Assembly (NCBI RefSeq): GCF_000426045.1
Contig: NZ_AUEP01000004.1
Location: 372,001 to 436,000 of the forward strand
Length of the DNA: 64,000 nucleotides
Source of the DNA: Marmoricola sp. URHB0036
GTDB lineage: Bacteria; Actinomycetota; Actinomycetes; Propionibacteriales; Nocardioidaceae
Direction of reading: 5' to 3'
Shown here: positions 1 through 8,243 of the stretch, one piece after another
Numbering within the stretch: position 1 is the first letter of the stretch
Layout: every line of letters begins with the position of its first letter
Program-made: the position numbers and the translations under genes
The notes under the pieces: model-generated
Database searches by the model: none
Told to the model about the DNA's origin: nothing
What the model saw: only the letters and a program-made list of their open reading frames with translations

Positions 1-491
1 CCATCGCCCACGAGCACGGGTTCCGGCTGCCCGACCGCTACGAGGAGTTCGCCGACCAGGCCCAGCAGATCAAGCGGGCGCTCGGCACCAAGCCCGTCGC
101 CACGGTGCCGTGCAACAACGACCTGCTGGCCGGCAACTTCATCGACGACGGCCAGAAGATCTGGCTGATCGACTACGAGTACGCCGGCAACAACGACCCC
201 TGCTTCGAGCTCGGCAACCTGTGGAGCGAGGCCAACCTGGCCGACGAACAGCTCGACGAGCTGATGGAGGCGTACGACGGCGAGCTGCTCCGTCATCGAG
301 TGGCCCGGGCGAGGCTCTGGGGACTGATGTCCAAGTACGGCTGGACCCTCTGGGGATCGATCCAGAGCTCCGTCAGCACGATCGACTTCGACTTCTGGGA
401 GTGGGCGATGGAGAAGTACGACCGCGCGGTCGCCGAGTTCGACGACCCCGGTTTCGAGAAGGTGCTCGAGCAGGCGACGAGGGACGACTGA
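1..491 (+). CDS. choline/ethanolamine-kinase-like phosphotransferase, C-terminal part (5' end outside window)
   Basis: The reading frame is open from base 3 to a TGA at 489-491, so only the C-terminal 162 or so residues are visible. The fold is that of the APH/choline kinase family. A catalytic-loop segment (PCNNDLLAGNF) is followed by the metal-binding aspartate in WLIDYEYAGNND and by the helix FELGNLWSEA typical of choline kinases. The aspartate expected as catalytic base is present, but the histidine that usually opens the loop (HND) is asparagine here (NND). The next gene starts one base after the stop, so the two are probably cotranscribed. That places the kinase-like protein with methylated-amine catabolism; whether the substrate is choline or another amino alcohol cannot be read from this fragment. 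Confidence 0.8.
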   Translation, partial: IAHEHGFRLPDRYEEFADQAQQIKRALGTKPVATVPCNNDLLAGNFIDDGQKIWLIDYEYAGNNDPCFELGNLWSEANLADEQLDELMEAYDGELLRHRVARARLWGLMSKYGWTLWGSIQSSVSTIDFDFWEWAMEKYDRAVAEFDDPGFEKVLEQATRDD

Positions 492-492
492 C

Positions 493-2946
493 GTGGCGGC
501 CCCACTCCCCGACCGCGCCCGGGTCGTGATCATCGGGGGCGGCGTGATCGGCACCAGCGTCGCCTACCACCTGACCAAGCTCGGCTGGACCGACGTGCTG
601 CTGGTGGAGCAGGGCCAGCTCTCGTCGGGTACGACGTGGCACGCGGCCGGGCTGGTCGGCCAGCTGCGGGCCAACCAGAGCGGCACCCGCATCGTGCAGT
701 ACTCCACCGAGCTCTACTCCCAGCTCGAGGACGAGGTGGGGCTGTCGACCGGCTTCAAGCGCTGCGGCGGCCTGACGGTCGCGCGCACCGAGGACCGGAT
801 GACCCAGCTGCGGCGTACGGCGGCGACGGCGGCTGCCTTCGACCTCGAGTGCGAGCTGCTCACGCCGGAGGAGGCGCACGCCCGGGTCCCGATCCTGCGG
901 GTCGACGACCTGCAGGGCGCGATCTGGCTGCCCGGCGACGGGAAGGCCAACCCCGCCGACCTCACCGGTGCCCTGGCCCGAGGCGCCCGGCAACACGGAG
1001 CACGGGTGGTCGAGCACACCCGCGTGCTCGACGTACTCCTCGAGGACGGCCGGGTCGTCGGCGTCCGCACCGAGGCCGGCGACGTCGAGGCCGAGGTCGT
1101 CGTCAACTGCGCCGGCCAGTGGGCCAAGGCGGTCGGTGCGCTGGCGGGGGTCAACGTGCCGCTCCACTCCGCCGAGCACTTCTACGTCGTCACCGACCCG
1201 TTCGAGGGCGTGCATCCCGACCTGCCGGTGCTGCGCGACCCCGACGGCTACACCTACTTCAAGGAGGAGGTCGGTGGCCTCGTGGTCGGCGGGTTCGAGC
1301 CGGACGCCAAGCCCTGGGTCTCGCCGGACCAGCTCCCCCACCCCTTCGAGTTCCAGCTCCTCGATGAGGACTGGGAGCACTTCGCGCCGCTGATGGAGAG
1401 TGCCGTGCACCGGGTACCGGCGCTGGAGGAGACCGGGATCCGCAAGTTCTACAACGGACCCGAGAGCTTCACCCCGGACAACCAGTTCATCCTCGGCGAG
1501 GCACCGGAGGTCCGCGGGTTCTACGTCGGTGCCGGCTTCAACTCCGTCGGCATCGCGACGGCGGGCGGAGCCGGCCGGGCACTGGCCGAGTGGATCGTCG
1601 AGGGCGAGCCCACCCTCGACCTCACCAGCGTCGACGTACGCCGCTTCGCGCGGTTCAACGGCAACAACCAGTGGCTGCACGACCGGGTGGCCGAGGTGCT
1701 CGGGCTGCACTACGCCGTCCCCTGGCCCAACCGCGAGATGCGCACGGCGCGGCCGTTCCGTCGCTCGCCCCTCTACGCCCACCTGGTCGCGGCCAACGCC
1801 AACTTCGGCAGCAGGATGGGCTGGGAGCGGGCCAACTTCTTCGCGCCGGCGGGCGAGGAGCCGGAGATCGAGTACTCCTGGGGCAAGCAGAACTGGCTGC
1901 CCTGGACCTCCGCCGAGCACGCCAACACCCGCGAGAACGTGACCGTCTTCGACCAGACCTCCTTCTCGAAGTACCGCCTGATCGGGCCGGACGCCGAGGC
2001 CGCCCTGCAGTGGATCTGCACCGCCGACGTCGCGGTGCCGGTCGGCCGCACGGTCTACACCGGCCTGCTCAACTCGCGCGGCACCTACGAGTCCGACGTG
2101 ACGCTGAGCCGGGTCGCGCCCGACGAGTACCTCGTCGTGAGCAGTGCCGCCACCACCGAGCGCGACCAGGACCACATCCGGCGCCAGCTCGGTGACCGCC
2201 GGGCCACCCTCGTCGACGTCACCTCGCAGTACGCCGTCCTCGGGGTGATGGGTCCGAAGTCACGCGAGCTGCTGTCCCGCCTGACCCGAGCCGACCTGTC
2301 CGACGAAGCCTTCCCGTTCGGGTCCAGCCGCGAGATCAGCCTGGGCTACTCGACGGTGCGCGCCACCCGGATCACCTACGTCGGCGAGCTGGGCTGGGAG
2401 CTCTACGTGCCGGTCGAGTTCGCCGTCGGTGTCTACGAGGACCTGTTCGACGCCGGGTCGGACCTCGGCGTCCGCAACGGCGGCTACTACACGATCGACC
2501 AGATGCGGCTGGAGAAGGGCTACCGCGCCTTCGGTCGCGAGCTCACCCCCGACTACGGTCCGCTCGAGGCCGGGCTGCTGTTCACCTGCAAGCTCAAGAC
2601 GGACATCGCGTTCCTCGGTCGTGAGGCCGTCGAGCGCGCCCGTGCGGAGGGACCGCGGCGTCGCCTCGTCTCCTTCGTCGTGGAGAGTGCGGAGCCGATG
2701 CTCTGGGGCGGGGAGCTGGTGCTGCGTGACGGAACGCCGTCGGGCCAGGTGATGTCGGCGGCGTGGGGCGAGACCCTCGGCGCCTGCGTCGGACTGGCCT
2801 ACGTGTGGGACCCCGAGGGCGGGATCGTCGACCGCGACTGGGTGACCAGCAGCAGCTTCGAGGTGGACGTCAACGGCTCCCGCTGGCCCGTCCGGGTCGC
2901 GCTGCGTACGCTGCTCGACCCGGACGGCGAGCGGATCAAGGGCTAG
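493..2946 (+). CDS. FAD-dependent dimethylglycine/sarcosine dehydrogenase-like protein fused to an aminomethyltransferase
   Basis: This 817-residue protein has the full length of the dimethylglycine dehydrogenase/oxidase family. The N-terminal FAD domain has the dinucleotide motif GGGVIG at residues 15-20 and a GTTWHAAGL segment whose His50 is the residue that carries covalent FAD in relatives. A short FAO-type linker (about 370-430) leads into a folate-binding GcvT domain (about 430-710) and a GcvT C-terminal barrel. The family oxidatively demethylates an N-methyl glycine and passes the one-carbon unit to tetrahydrofolate. The start is the GTG at 493, one base after the kinase stop. It ends 9 bp before the convergent FKBP gene. 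The exact substrate (dimethylglycine or sarcosine) is inferred from the family. It would fit downstream of the glycine betaine made by the carnitine operon near 51-53 kb. Confidence 0.88.
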   Translation: MAAPLPDRARVVIIGGGVIGTSVAYHLTKLGWTDVLLVEQGQLSSGTTWHAAGLVGQLRANQSGTRIVQYSTELYSQLEDEVGLSTGFKRCGGLTVARTEDRMTQLRRTAATAAAFDLECELLTPEEAHARVPILRVDDLQGAIWLPGDGKANPADLTGALARGARQHGARVVEHTRVLDVLLEDGRVVGVRTEAGDVEAEVVVNCAGQWAKAVGALAGVNVPLHSAEHFYVVTDPFEGVHPDLPVLRDPDGYTYFKEEVGGLVVGGFEPDAKPWVSPDQLPHPFEFQLLDEDWEHFAPLMESAVHRVPALEETGIRKFYNGPESFTPDNQFILGEAPEVRGFYVGAGFNSVGIATAGGAGRALAEWIVEGEPTLDLTSVDVRRFARFNGNNQWLHDRVAEVLGLHYAVPWPNREMRTARPFRRSPLYAHLVAANANFGSRMGWERANFFAPAGEEPEIEYSWGKQNWLPWTSAEHANTRENVTVFDQTSFSKYRLIGPDAEAALQWICTADVAVPVGRTVYTGLLNSRGTYESDVTLSRVAPDEYLVVSSAATTERDQDHIRRQLGDRRATLVDVTSQYAVLGVMGPKSRELLSRLTRADLSDEAFPFGSSREISLGYSTVRATRITYVGELGWELYVPVEFAVGVYEDLFDAGSDLGVRNGGYYTIDQMRLEKGYRAFGRELTPDYGPLEAGLLFTCKLKTDIAFLGREAVERARAEGPRRRLVSFVVESAEPMLWGGELVLRDGTPSGQVMSAAWGETLGACVGLAYVWDPEGGIVDRDWVTSSSFEVDVNGSRWPVRVALRTLLDPDGERIKG

Positions 2947-2955
2947 GTGCTGGAC

Positions 2956-3927
2956 CTACTTGGCCTTCACCACGTCGATCACGAACCACAGCGTCGCGTT
3001 CGGCGGGATCTTGGCGCCGCTGCCCTGGGCGCCGTACGCGTAGGCCGGCGGGATCTGCAGCAGGACGCGGCTGCCGACCTTCATGCCGGTCAGGCCGATC
3101 TTCCAGCCGGGGATGAGTCCGCTCAGGGGCTGGGTGAACGGCGTGCTGGTGAAGCTCGACTCGAAGGGGCTCTTGGCCTTGTAGGTCTCGCCGAGGTAGT
3201 TGACGGTGACGGTGTCCGACGCCTTGACCGTCGCCCCGGTGCCCTTCTTGAGGACGAGTCGCTGGACCGGGGTCTTCAGCGACGGCTTGGCGATGCCGGA
3301 CCAGTCCAGCGCCGTGGGCTCGCCCTTCGTCTCGACGACCTTCGGCAGCTCGGACGCGGGTGCGTCGTGCGCCTTGTCGTCGGAGGGCGTCGGTGAGACC
3401 GCTGCCTTCTTGACCAGGTCGGCGACCACCACGAGGTTGTCGTTCGCGCCGATGCCGAGCTGCGAGCTGCCGGAGGCGGTGCCGAGCAGGTCGGTCGGCG
3501 TCGTCACGGCCGCCACCCGGGAGCCGTACGTCGCGCCCTCGAAGAGCTTGCCGAGCACGGCACCGAGCTGTCCGTTGTTCGGGATCGACTCGGGAGTGCC
3601 GTTGGCGTAGTCGCTGTAGGCCTCCTTCTTGGTGCTGCCGTTCCCGATCCACAGGTATGCGCTCACCGTGTCACCGCTGGCGATCTTCGGACCGGTGCCC
3701 TTGACCAGCGTGGTGACCTTGGTCGACGTCGGCTTGGAGACCTTCGTGTGCCAGGTCGCCGTGAGGTTCTTGCCCACCTCGCCCTTGATGGAGACCGCGT
3801 CGAGTCCTGCGGTCGCGGAGGACGGGCTGTCCTTGTCGGAGCTGCTGCTGCCACAGGCCGCAAGGGCCGGGACGAGCAGGAGCGCTGTGACGAGGGCGGC
3901 CGCAGGGCGGTGGAGACGACGAAGCAA
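2956..3927 (-). CDS. secreted FKBP-type peptidyl-prolyl isomerase lipoprotein
   Basis: The protein begins with a lipoprotein signal: arginines, a hydrophobic core and the lipobox LAAC followed by a Ser-rich linker. It should therefore be anchored outside the membrane and catalyse proline isomerisation during folding of exported proteins. Two FKBP-like units are visible. The C-terminal one keeps the family pattern VNYLGE, SFTS, LIPGWKIGLTGMKVGSR and YAYG..IPPNATL. The N-terminal one is degenerate. I place the start at the TTG at 3927 because GGAAGG lies 8 nt upstream of it on the minus strand; a TTG at 3960 is also open but has no ribosome site. This choice gives 323 residues with a normal signal length. 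Confidence 0.88.
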   Translation of the reverse strand: MLRRLHRPAAALVTALLLVPALAACGSSSSDKDSPSSATAGLDAVSIKGEVGKNLTATWHTKVSKPTSTKVTTLVKGTGPKIASGDTVSAYLWIGNGSTKKEAYSDYANGTPESIPNNGQLGAVLGKLFEGATYGSRVAAVTTPTDLLGTASGSSQLGIGANDNLVVVADLVKKAAVSPTPSDDKAHDAPASELPKVVETKGEPTALDWSGIAKPSLKTPVQRLVLKKGTGATVKASDTVTVNYLGETYKAKSPFESSFTSTPFTQPLSGLIPGWKIGLTGMKVGSRVLLQIPPAYAYGAQGSGAKIPPNATLWFVIDVVKAK

Positions 3928-4008
3928 GGGTCGGACCTTCCGGTGGGTGGCGTAGCGCAAGGACGATAGCCGCCGACCCTGAACGTCTGCTGTGCGCCAC
4001 CCGTGAGG

Positions 4009-5760
4009 TCAGTCGTCGAGCACGTGCGCCTTCCCGTCGGTCGGGCTGGTCTGCTGGATGCCCATGGCCTTCAGGATCGTCGGCAGCACGTCGGGCGTGC
4101 GGAACTTCTCGCCGGTCGACCGGTCGTCGATCCCCGGTGTCCAGAAGACCATGGGGACCCGCTGCACGGTCTCCTGGGCGCCACCGTGGTCGCCGTACAC
4201 GCCGTAGCTGGTCTTGTCGTGCAGCAGCCCGACCACGTCCGGGCCGTCGTCGGAGGCCATCGTGTCGACGATCTCCTGCCCGTGCGCCTGCCACCACGCC
4301 TTCTCCGAGGAGGTCATCGAGTTGGTCCCACGGAGGGAGAAGTGGTTGCCGTTGTGCCAGTACGACGCGATCACGCCGGGCATCGCCAGCATGGTGGACG
4401 CCTTCGCCTTCTTCTTGTCCGTCGAGTAGTCCCTCAGCCAGGTCTCGATGGCTGTGGACTGGTAGGAGAACTGCACGTTGCCGTCGGCGTCGAGGAGGTT
4501 CTTCACGGCATCGGAGGGGTCGGAGTAGGTCTCCGTGTCCGGCGCCGTGGGCAGGGACCCCGCGTCCCAGACCCCGAGGTCGGACGGTGCGTAGTACCAG
4601 TTGCTGTCGCCTGCGCCGGACGTCTGCTTGCCCAGGAAGTTCTTGCCGTACGTCGCACCGTGGTCGGCCGTGAGCACGACCAGCGTCTTGCCACCCTTGG
4701 CCCGGTCGACCTTCTTGATCTCGTCGAGGATCTTGCCGAGCTGGACGTCGGCGTTCTCGGCAGCGCACTTGACGTGGGTCCGCTCCGCGAGCGTGGAGCA
4801 GTGCTTGGGTGCCACGTCGGCCTGGGCTCCCCACATGTGCGCCGCCTTGTCGATGGCCCCCAGCGTGATGAACATGCCCGACCAGGGCTCCTTCTTCATC
4901 ATCGTGATGGCGGCATCGGCCGCCCAGGTGTCGCCGCCGAGATGCTTCGGATCGTTCCCCGGCCAGTAGCGGTTGCCGTCGGAGGGGTAGAGGTAGGACG
5001 GGAAAGCGTCCTTGGTGCCGTAGTGGTTGGCCGAGTCGGAGTTGATGAAGTAGCGGCCACAGATCGTCGGGTCGGTAGCGTCCCGCTCGAGCAGGTAGGG
5101 CGGGACGTTCTTTCCCGTGGGGCCACGCCACGCCTTGTTGTCCGGGAACCCGGGGATCGCCAGGTTGCTGCAACCGATGGCCGTGGTGTAGTCGGTCTTC
5201 CGGCTCCCGAGGCGCACGGCGATGTCGCCGCTCGCGCCCGTGGCCGTCTCCACGGCGTACGACTTCTCACCGACGGTGATGAACTTCGTGCCCGGCCTGG
5301 CGGTGTGCAGGTAGTCCGCCAGCTTTGGGTAGGGCTGGCCGTGGTACTTCTGGACGGTCGCGAAGTCATCCAGGCTGAAGTCGCCGGTGATGTGCATCTG
5401 GTCGGCGCCCTTGCCGAACAGGTCGCCGTGGTCGCGGTAGGCCTCGTCGGTGTACCCCATGTTCTTCGGCAGCAGGCCCGACGGGATGACGTTGTGCGCG
5501 ATCACCGTCTCCGAGGCCATGTAGCCGAGGTAGGCCTTGTTGTAGTAGACGCCTGCGTCGCGAACCTTGCGGAAGTTGGGCATCCGGAACTGGTCGGCGT
5601 ACTGCGGCAGCATCTGGTCGAACAGCACGATCACCACGCGCTTCGCCGGTGGCGGCCCGTGCTTCGGTCCGCCTGCCGAGGCCCCTGCTGCCATGCCGGT
5701 CAGGGAGAGCGCCGCGGCGACCACCGCCGTGCCGATCGCGAGAATCCTGGTGCTGCGCAT
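4009..5760 (-). CDS. secreted alkaline phosphatase/phosphodiesterase superfamily protein
   Basis: This protein of about 583 residues has a Sec signal peptide (MRSTRILAIG, hydrophobic core, AGASA). Metal-ligand motifs of the type I phosphodiesterase/alkaline phosphatase superfamily follow: VIVLFDQM near the mature N-terminus, a candidate threonine nucleophile in ASETVIAHN, TADHGATYG in the middle and GDHGGAQETV near the end. Such enzymes hydrolyse phosphate mono- or diesters outside the cell. I chose the ATG at 5760 because it directly precedes the signal peptide and has GGGAG upstream; the frame stays open to 5880 without coding character. The adjacent gene is a beta-propeller phytase, which suggests a phosphate-scavenging pair. 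No clear PHO-type repeat is visible upstream, and the precise substrate is unknown. Confidence 0.85.
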   Translation of the reverse strand: MRSTRILAIGTAVVAAALSLTGMAAGASAGGPKHGPPPAKRVVIVLFDQMLPQYADQFRMPNFRKVRDAGVYYNKAYLGYMASETVIAHNVIPSGLLPKNMGYTDEAYRDHGDLFGKGADQMHITGDFSLDDFATVQKYHGQPYPKLADYLHTARPGTKFITVGEKSYAVETATGASGDIAVRLGSRKTDYTTAIGCSNLAIPGFPDNKAWRGPTGKNVPPYLLERDATDPTICGRYFINSDSANHYGTKDAFPSYLYPSDGNRYWPGNDPKHLGGDTWAADAAITMMKKEPWSGMFITLGAIDKAAHMWGAQADVAPKHCSTLAERTHVKCAAENADVQLGKILDEIKKVDRAKGGKTLVVLTADHGATYGKNFLGKQTSGAGDSNWYYAPSDLGVWDAGSLPTAPDTETYSDPSDAVKNLLDADGNVQFSYQSTAIETWLRDYSTDKKKAKASTMLAMPGVIASYWHNGNHFSLRGTNSMTSSEKAWWQAHGQEIVDTMASDDGPDVVGLLHDKTSYGVYGDHGGAQETVQRVPMVFWTPGIDDRSTGEKFRTPDVLPTILKAMGIQQTSPTDGKAHVLDD

Positions 5761-5889
5761 CTGCTGCTCCCGTCGCCCGGTCAGGGACGCGGGGCCCCTG
5801 CTGGTCGCTCGACCGTTGCGGTCGGGCTCTGCGGTGTCAACGGTTGCGTGATGCACAACGCCGCGGTCTAGCCCGAGCAAAGCCGGGCG

Positions 5890-6981
5890 TCAGGGGCGGA
5901 TCTTCTCCAACCGGGTCAGCTTGAAGTCCTGATTGCCTGCCTTGCCCGGAGAGGTGTTCACGTTGTCCTGGCAGATGAAGACACCGTTGGGGAAGTCCGG
6001 TCCCAACGAACGCGAGGTTGCTGCGACGCCGTCGGTGTGCGAGCAGCCGTCGGCCTGCGGGCCGTCGACGATGCGGAAGGCCGAGCGGAAGGCGCCGCTC
6101 CGGCGGTCGAGGATGCTGAAGTAGGACTCGTGCTCCTGGTCGCCCTGGGAGGAGGCGATCAGGAGTCCGTTGCCGGCGCCGTCGTCGACCAGGGTGATCC
6201 CCTCGATGTCGTTGATCTGGTGGCCCTTGGGCTTGACCGCTTCGACCATGGTGCGGTGCTCGCCGGCGGCCGCGTCGGCGCCGTACTTCCAGGTCCCGAC
6301 GTTCTCCTCGTCGATGTAGAGCGCGCGATTCGCGTCGTCGGCCACGCAGCCCTCCGCCTCCGAGCCGACCTTGAAGTGGCGGACCTGCTTGGCGCTGAGG
6401 TGCCCGGTGCCGTCGTCCTCGAGGGCGAACTGACGGGTGTCGCCGGAGATGTTGACCATGAACACGTAGAGCAGGCCGCCCGGCCGGTCGTAGAGGCAGA
6501 CCCCTTCTCCGCCGGCGGTGTCGAGCGACGCACCGCCCGCTGTGATGGGCGACAGCTGCCGGGTGGTGGGGTCGACCTGGTACAGGCGGACTCCGGCATT
6601 GGCCGCGGCCACGACGTCGGCCGTGCCGGCGCCCAGCTCGACGCCCTGCCGGACGTCGACGTTGCCCCAGAACTTGGTGGGCGCCACGATCCTCTGCACC
6701 AGCGAGCCGTCGAGGTCGTAGGTCTCGAGGGCGCCCTGCTTGTCGTTGCCGATCACGAGCGACTTGGCGGGATCCTGGGTGTTCACCCAGATGGCGGGGT
6801 CGTCGGCCGAGTCACCCGAGTGTTGCATCGGCTGGGTCTCGGCGTCGGCGGGCACCTCGACCACCTTCGTCGAGGTCACCCGGCCCCCGTTCGAGGAACC
6901 CGGCTCGTTCTGCGTACCGCAGCCACTGAGCGCGAGCGCCGCCACCACGATCAGTGCGGAAGTCGTGCTGCCGAGTCTCAT
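5890..6981 (-). CDS. beta-propeller phytase-like lipoprotein
   Basis: The 363-residue product starts with a lipoprotein signal whose lipobox is ALSGC. The segment SADDPAIWVNTQDPAKSLVI, followed by a repeated blade pattern (ETYDLDGSLVQRI, GVRLYQVDPTTRQLSPI, GEGVCLYDRPGGLLYVF), is the hallmark of the beta-propeller phytase family (PF02333), which binds calcium and releases phosphate from phytate. Acidic residues for calcium binding recur through the blades. The length is typical of the family. The ATG at 6981 has AAGGGA about 11 nt upstream. The start lies inside the 3' part of the gtrA frame (170-bp same-strand overlap). The phosphatase gene follows after 129 bp, so the two may act together on organic phosphate. 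Confidence 0.85.
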   Translation of the reverse strand: MRLGSTTSALIVVAALALSGCGTQNEPGSSNGGRVTSTKVVEVPADAETQPMQHSGDSADDPAIWVNTQDPAKSLVIGNDKQGALETYDLDGSLVQRIVAPTKFWGNVDVRQGVELGAGTADVVAAANAGVRLYQVDPTTRQLSPITAGGASLDTAGGEGVCLYDRPGGLLYVFMVNISGDTRQFALEDDGTGHLSAKQVRHFKVGSEAEGCVADDANRALYIDEENVGTWKYGADAAAGEHRTMVEAVKPKGHQINDIEGITLVDDGAGNGLLIASSQGDQEHESYFSILDRRSGAFRSAFRIVDGPQADGCSHTDGVAATSRSLGPDFPNGVFICQDNVNTSPGKAGNQDFKLTRLEKIRP

Positions 6982-7489
6982 CGGGTCCCGATCCCTTCGA
7001 TTGGCTCACCAGTACCAACGTCGACTCGTCGGCCGTTGCTCCACCAGCCCCAGTGTGCGCGAACACGAAGGTCTTGTAGGACCAGTAGCGGAACAACGTG
7101 CCGAGCGCGAGTCCCACCACGTTGGCAGAGATGTTGTCAGCAAGCCTGCTGGTGAGCCCGAGCAGGTCGTGCGAGATCGTCAGGGTGAGCACCGAGATGC
7201 TCAGTCCGATCAGGTTGAACACCACGAACAGGCCGACCTCGCGCCGCCGGTTGCCAGAGCTCTCGCCGCGCCAGGTGAACAGGCTGTTGCCGAGGTAGGT
7301 CACGACCATCGCAGCGGCGACGGCGAGGATGCGGGCCACGGACGGGTCCCACGCGCCGAGGGTCGCGGTCGAGCGCAGCAGGTTGAAGACCGCGACGTCG
7401 ACGACGTAACCGGCCCCGCCCACCACGAGGAAGGTGAGCACCTGGGGAGACAGCGGGATCCGTCGTACGACGTCAGGCAACCGCATCAT
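6812..7489 (-). CDS. GtrA family membrane protein
   Basis: The protein has the four hydrophobic helices of the GtrA/DPMS family: VLTFLVVGGAGYVVDVAVFNLL, a second starting ARILAVAAAMVVTYLGN, then the LFTWRGES loop, a third starting VGLFVVFNLIGLSISVL and a fourth ending in GLALGTLFRYWSYKTFVF. GtrA proteins help move or use polyprenyl-phosphate sugars in the cell membrane. Two adjacent ATG codons (7489 and 7486) follow GGTGGG, and the start overlaps the end of the glycosyltransferase gene by 17 bp. Unusually, the frame runs about 85 residues beyond the family's normal C-terminus, and its last 57 codons overlap the phytase start. That tail is hydrophilic and shows no domain, so it may be read-through of a lost stop or a sequence error. 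Confidence 0.85.
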   Translation of the reverse strand: MMRLPDVVRRIPLSPQVLTFLVVGGAGYVVDVAVFNLLRSTATLGAWDPSVARILAVAAAMVVTYLGNSLFTWRGESSGNRRREVGLFVVFNLIGLSISVLTLTISHDLLGLTSRLADNISANVVGLALGTLFRYWSYKTFVFAHTGAGGATADESTLVLVSQSKGSGPDETRQHDFRTDRGGGARAQWLRYAERAGFLERGPGDLDEGGRGARRRRDPADATLG

Positions 7490-8243
7490 GACGACCCACC
7501 GGCTCTGTCGCCGGCGGACCGGAAACCGCGGTCGTCGCACCGGTCAGCTCGCGCCAGCGCCACACCACCACCCGCAGCAGTGCTTCGCGCACGATGGCAG
7601 AGCTCATCTTCGACTCCCCCAGGCCACGGTCGCTGAAGGTGATCGGGACCTCGGTCACGGCGAGGCCTGCACGGCTGGCTCGCCAGGTGTTCTCGATCTG
7701 GAAGCAGTAGCCGTTCGACACCGAGTCGAGGACGTCGATGCGCAGCAGAGCCTCGCGGCGAAAGGCCTTGAACCCGGCCGTCGCGTCGCGCACTGGAAGG
7801 CCGAGAACCAGGCGCACGTAGACGTTGCCGGCCCAGGAGATCAGCCGGCGGCGCAGCGGCCAGTCGCGGACCGCTCCCCCACGGACGTAGCGCGATCCGA
7901 TCGCCACGTCGGCCATGTCCAGTGCCTCCAGCAGGGCGGGCAGCCGGTCCGGCGGGTGTGAGAGGTCCGCATCCATCTGTACGACGGCGTCGTACCCCGC
8001 CTCCAGTGCCCACGCGAACCCGGCGCGGTACGCCGCTCCGAGACCGCCCTTGCCCGGGCGCTCGAGCAGGTGCACGCGGAGGCGGAACTGCGGGTGCGAC
8101 CGCACGCGCGCGGCGGTGCCGTCGGGACTGTTGTCGTCGACGACGAGGACGTCGCAGTCGGGCGAGGCCGCGAGCACTCCGTCGAGGACGGCCGTGACGT
8201 TGGCGGCTTCGCAGTAGGTCGGGATCACGACGACGGGCGTCAT
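7473..8243 (-). CDS. family 2 glycosyltransferase, polyprenyl/dolichyl-phosphate mannosyltransferase type
   Basis: This 256-residue enzyme opens with the GT-A segment VVVIPTYCEAANV. It then shows VVDDNSPDGTA and the DXD-type motif QMDADLSHPPDRLP, followed by IGSRYVRGG, all typical of dolichol-phosphate mannosyltransferase-like enzymes. Such enzymes load a sugar from a nucleotide donor onto polyprenyl phosphate at the inner membrane face. There is no membrane domain of its own; the GtrA gene directly downstream could supply it. The ATG at 8243 overlaps the stop of the upstream GT39 gene (ATGA). The order GT39, GT2, GtrA suggests an envelope glycosylation unit in which the lipid-linked sugar made here feeds the GT39 transferase. 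Confidence 0.9.
   Translation of the reverse strand: MTPVVVIPTYCEAANVTAVLDGVLAASPDCDVLVVDDNSPDGTAARVRSHPQFRLRVHLLERPGKGGLGAAYRAGFAWALEAGYDAVVQMDADLSHPPDRLPALLEALDMADVAIGSRYVRGGAVRDWPLRRRLISWAGNVYVRLVLGLPVRDATAGFKAFRREALLRIDVLDSVSNGYCFQIENTWRASRAGLAVTEVPITFSDRGLGESKMSSAIVREALLRVVVWRWRELTGATTAVSGPPATEPVGRHDAVA

Noticed and set aside
373-2175. 600-residue open frame opposite the dimethylglycine dehydrogenase-like gene
   Set aside because: It is the mirror frame produced by GC-rich codon bias; it is rich in Val, Gly, Arg and Leu with no domain, and the plus-strand protein is complete.
4003-5871. 622-residue plus-strand frame opposite the phosphatase
   Set aside because: Mirror-frame artefact; the minus-strand gene has a signal peptide and metal motifs.
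5761-5880. Longer N-terminus for the phosphatase starting at 5880
   Set aside because: The ATG at 5760 opens a standard signal peptide with a ribosome site; the upstream codons would bury the signal.
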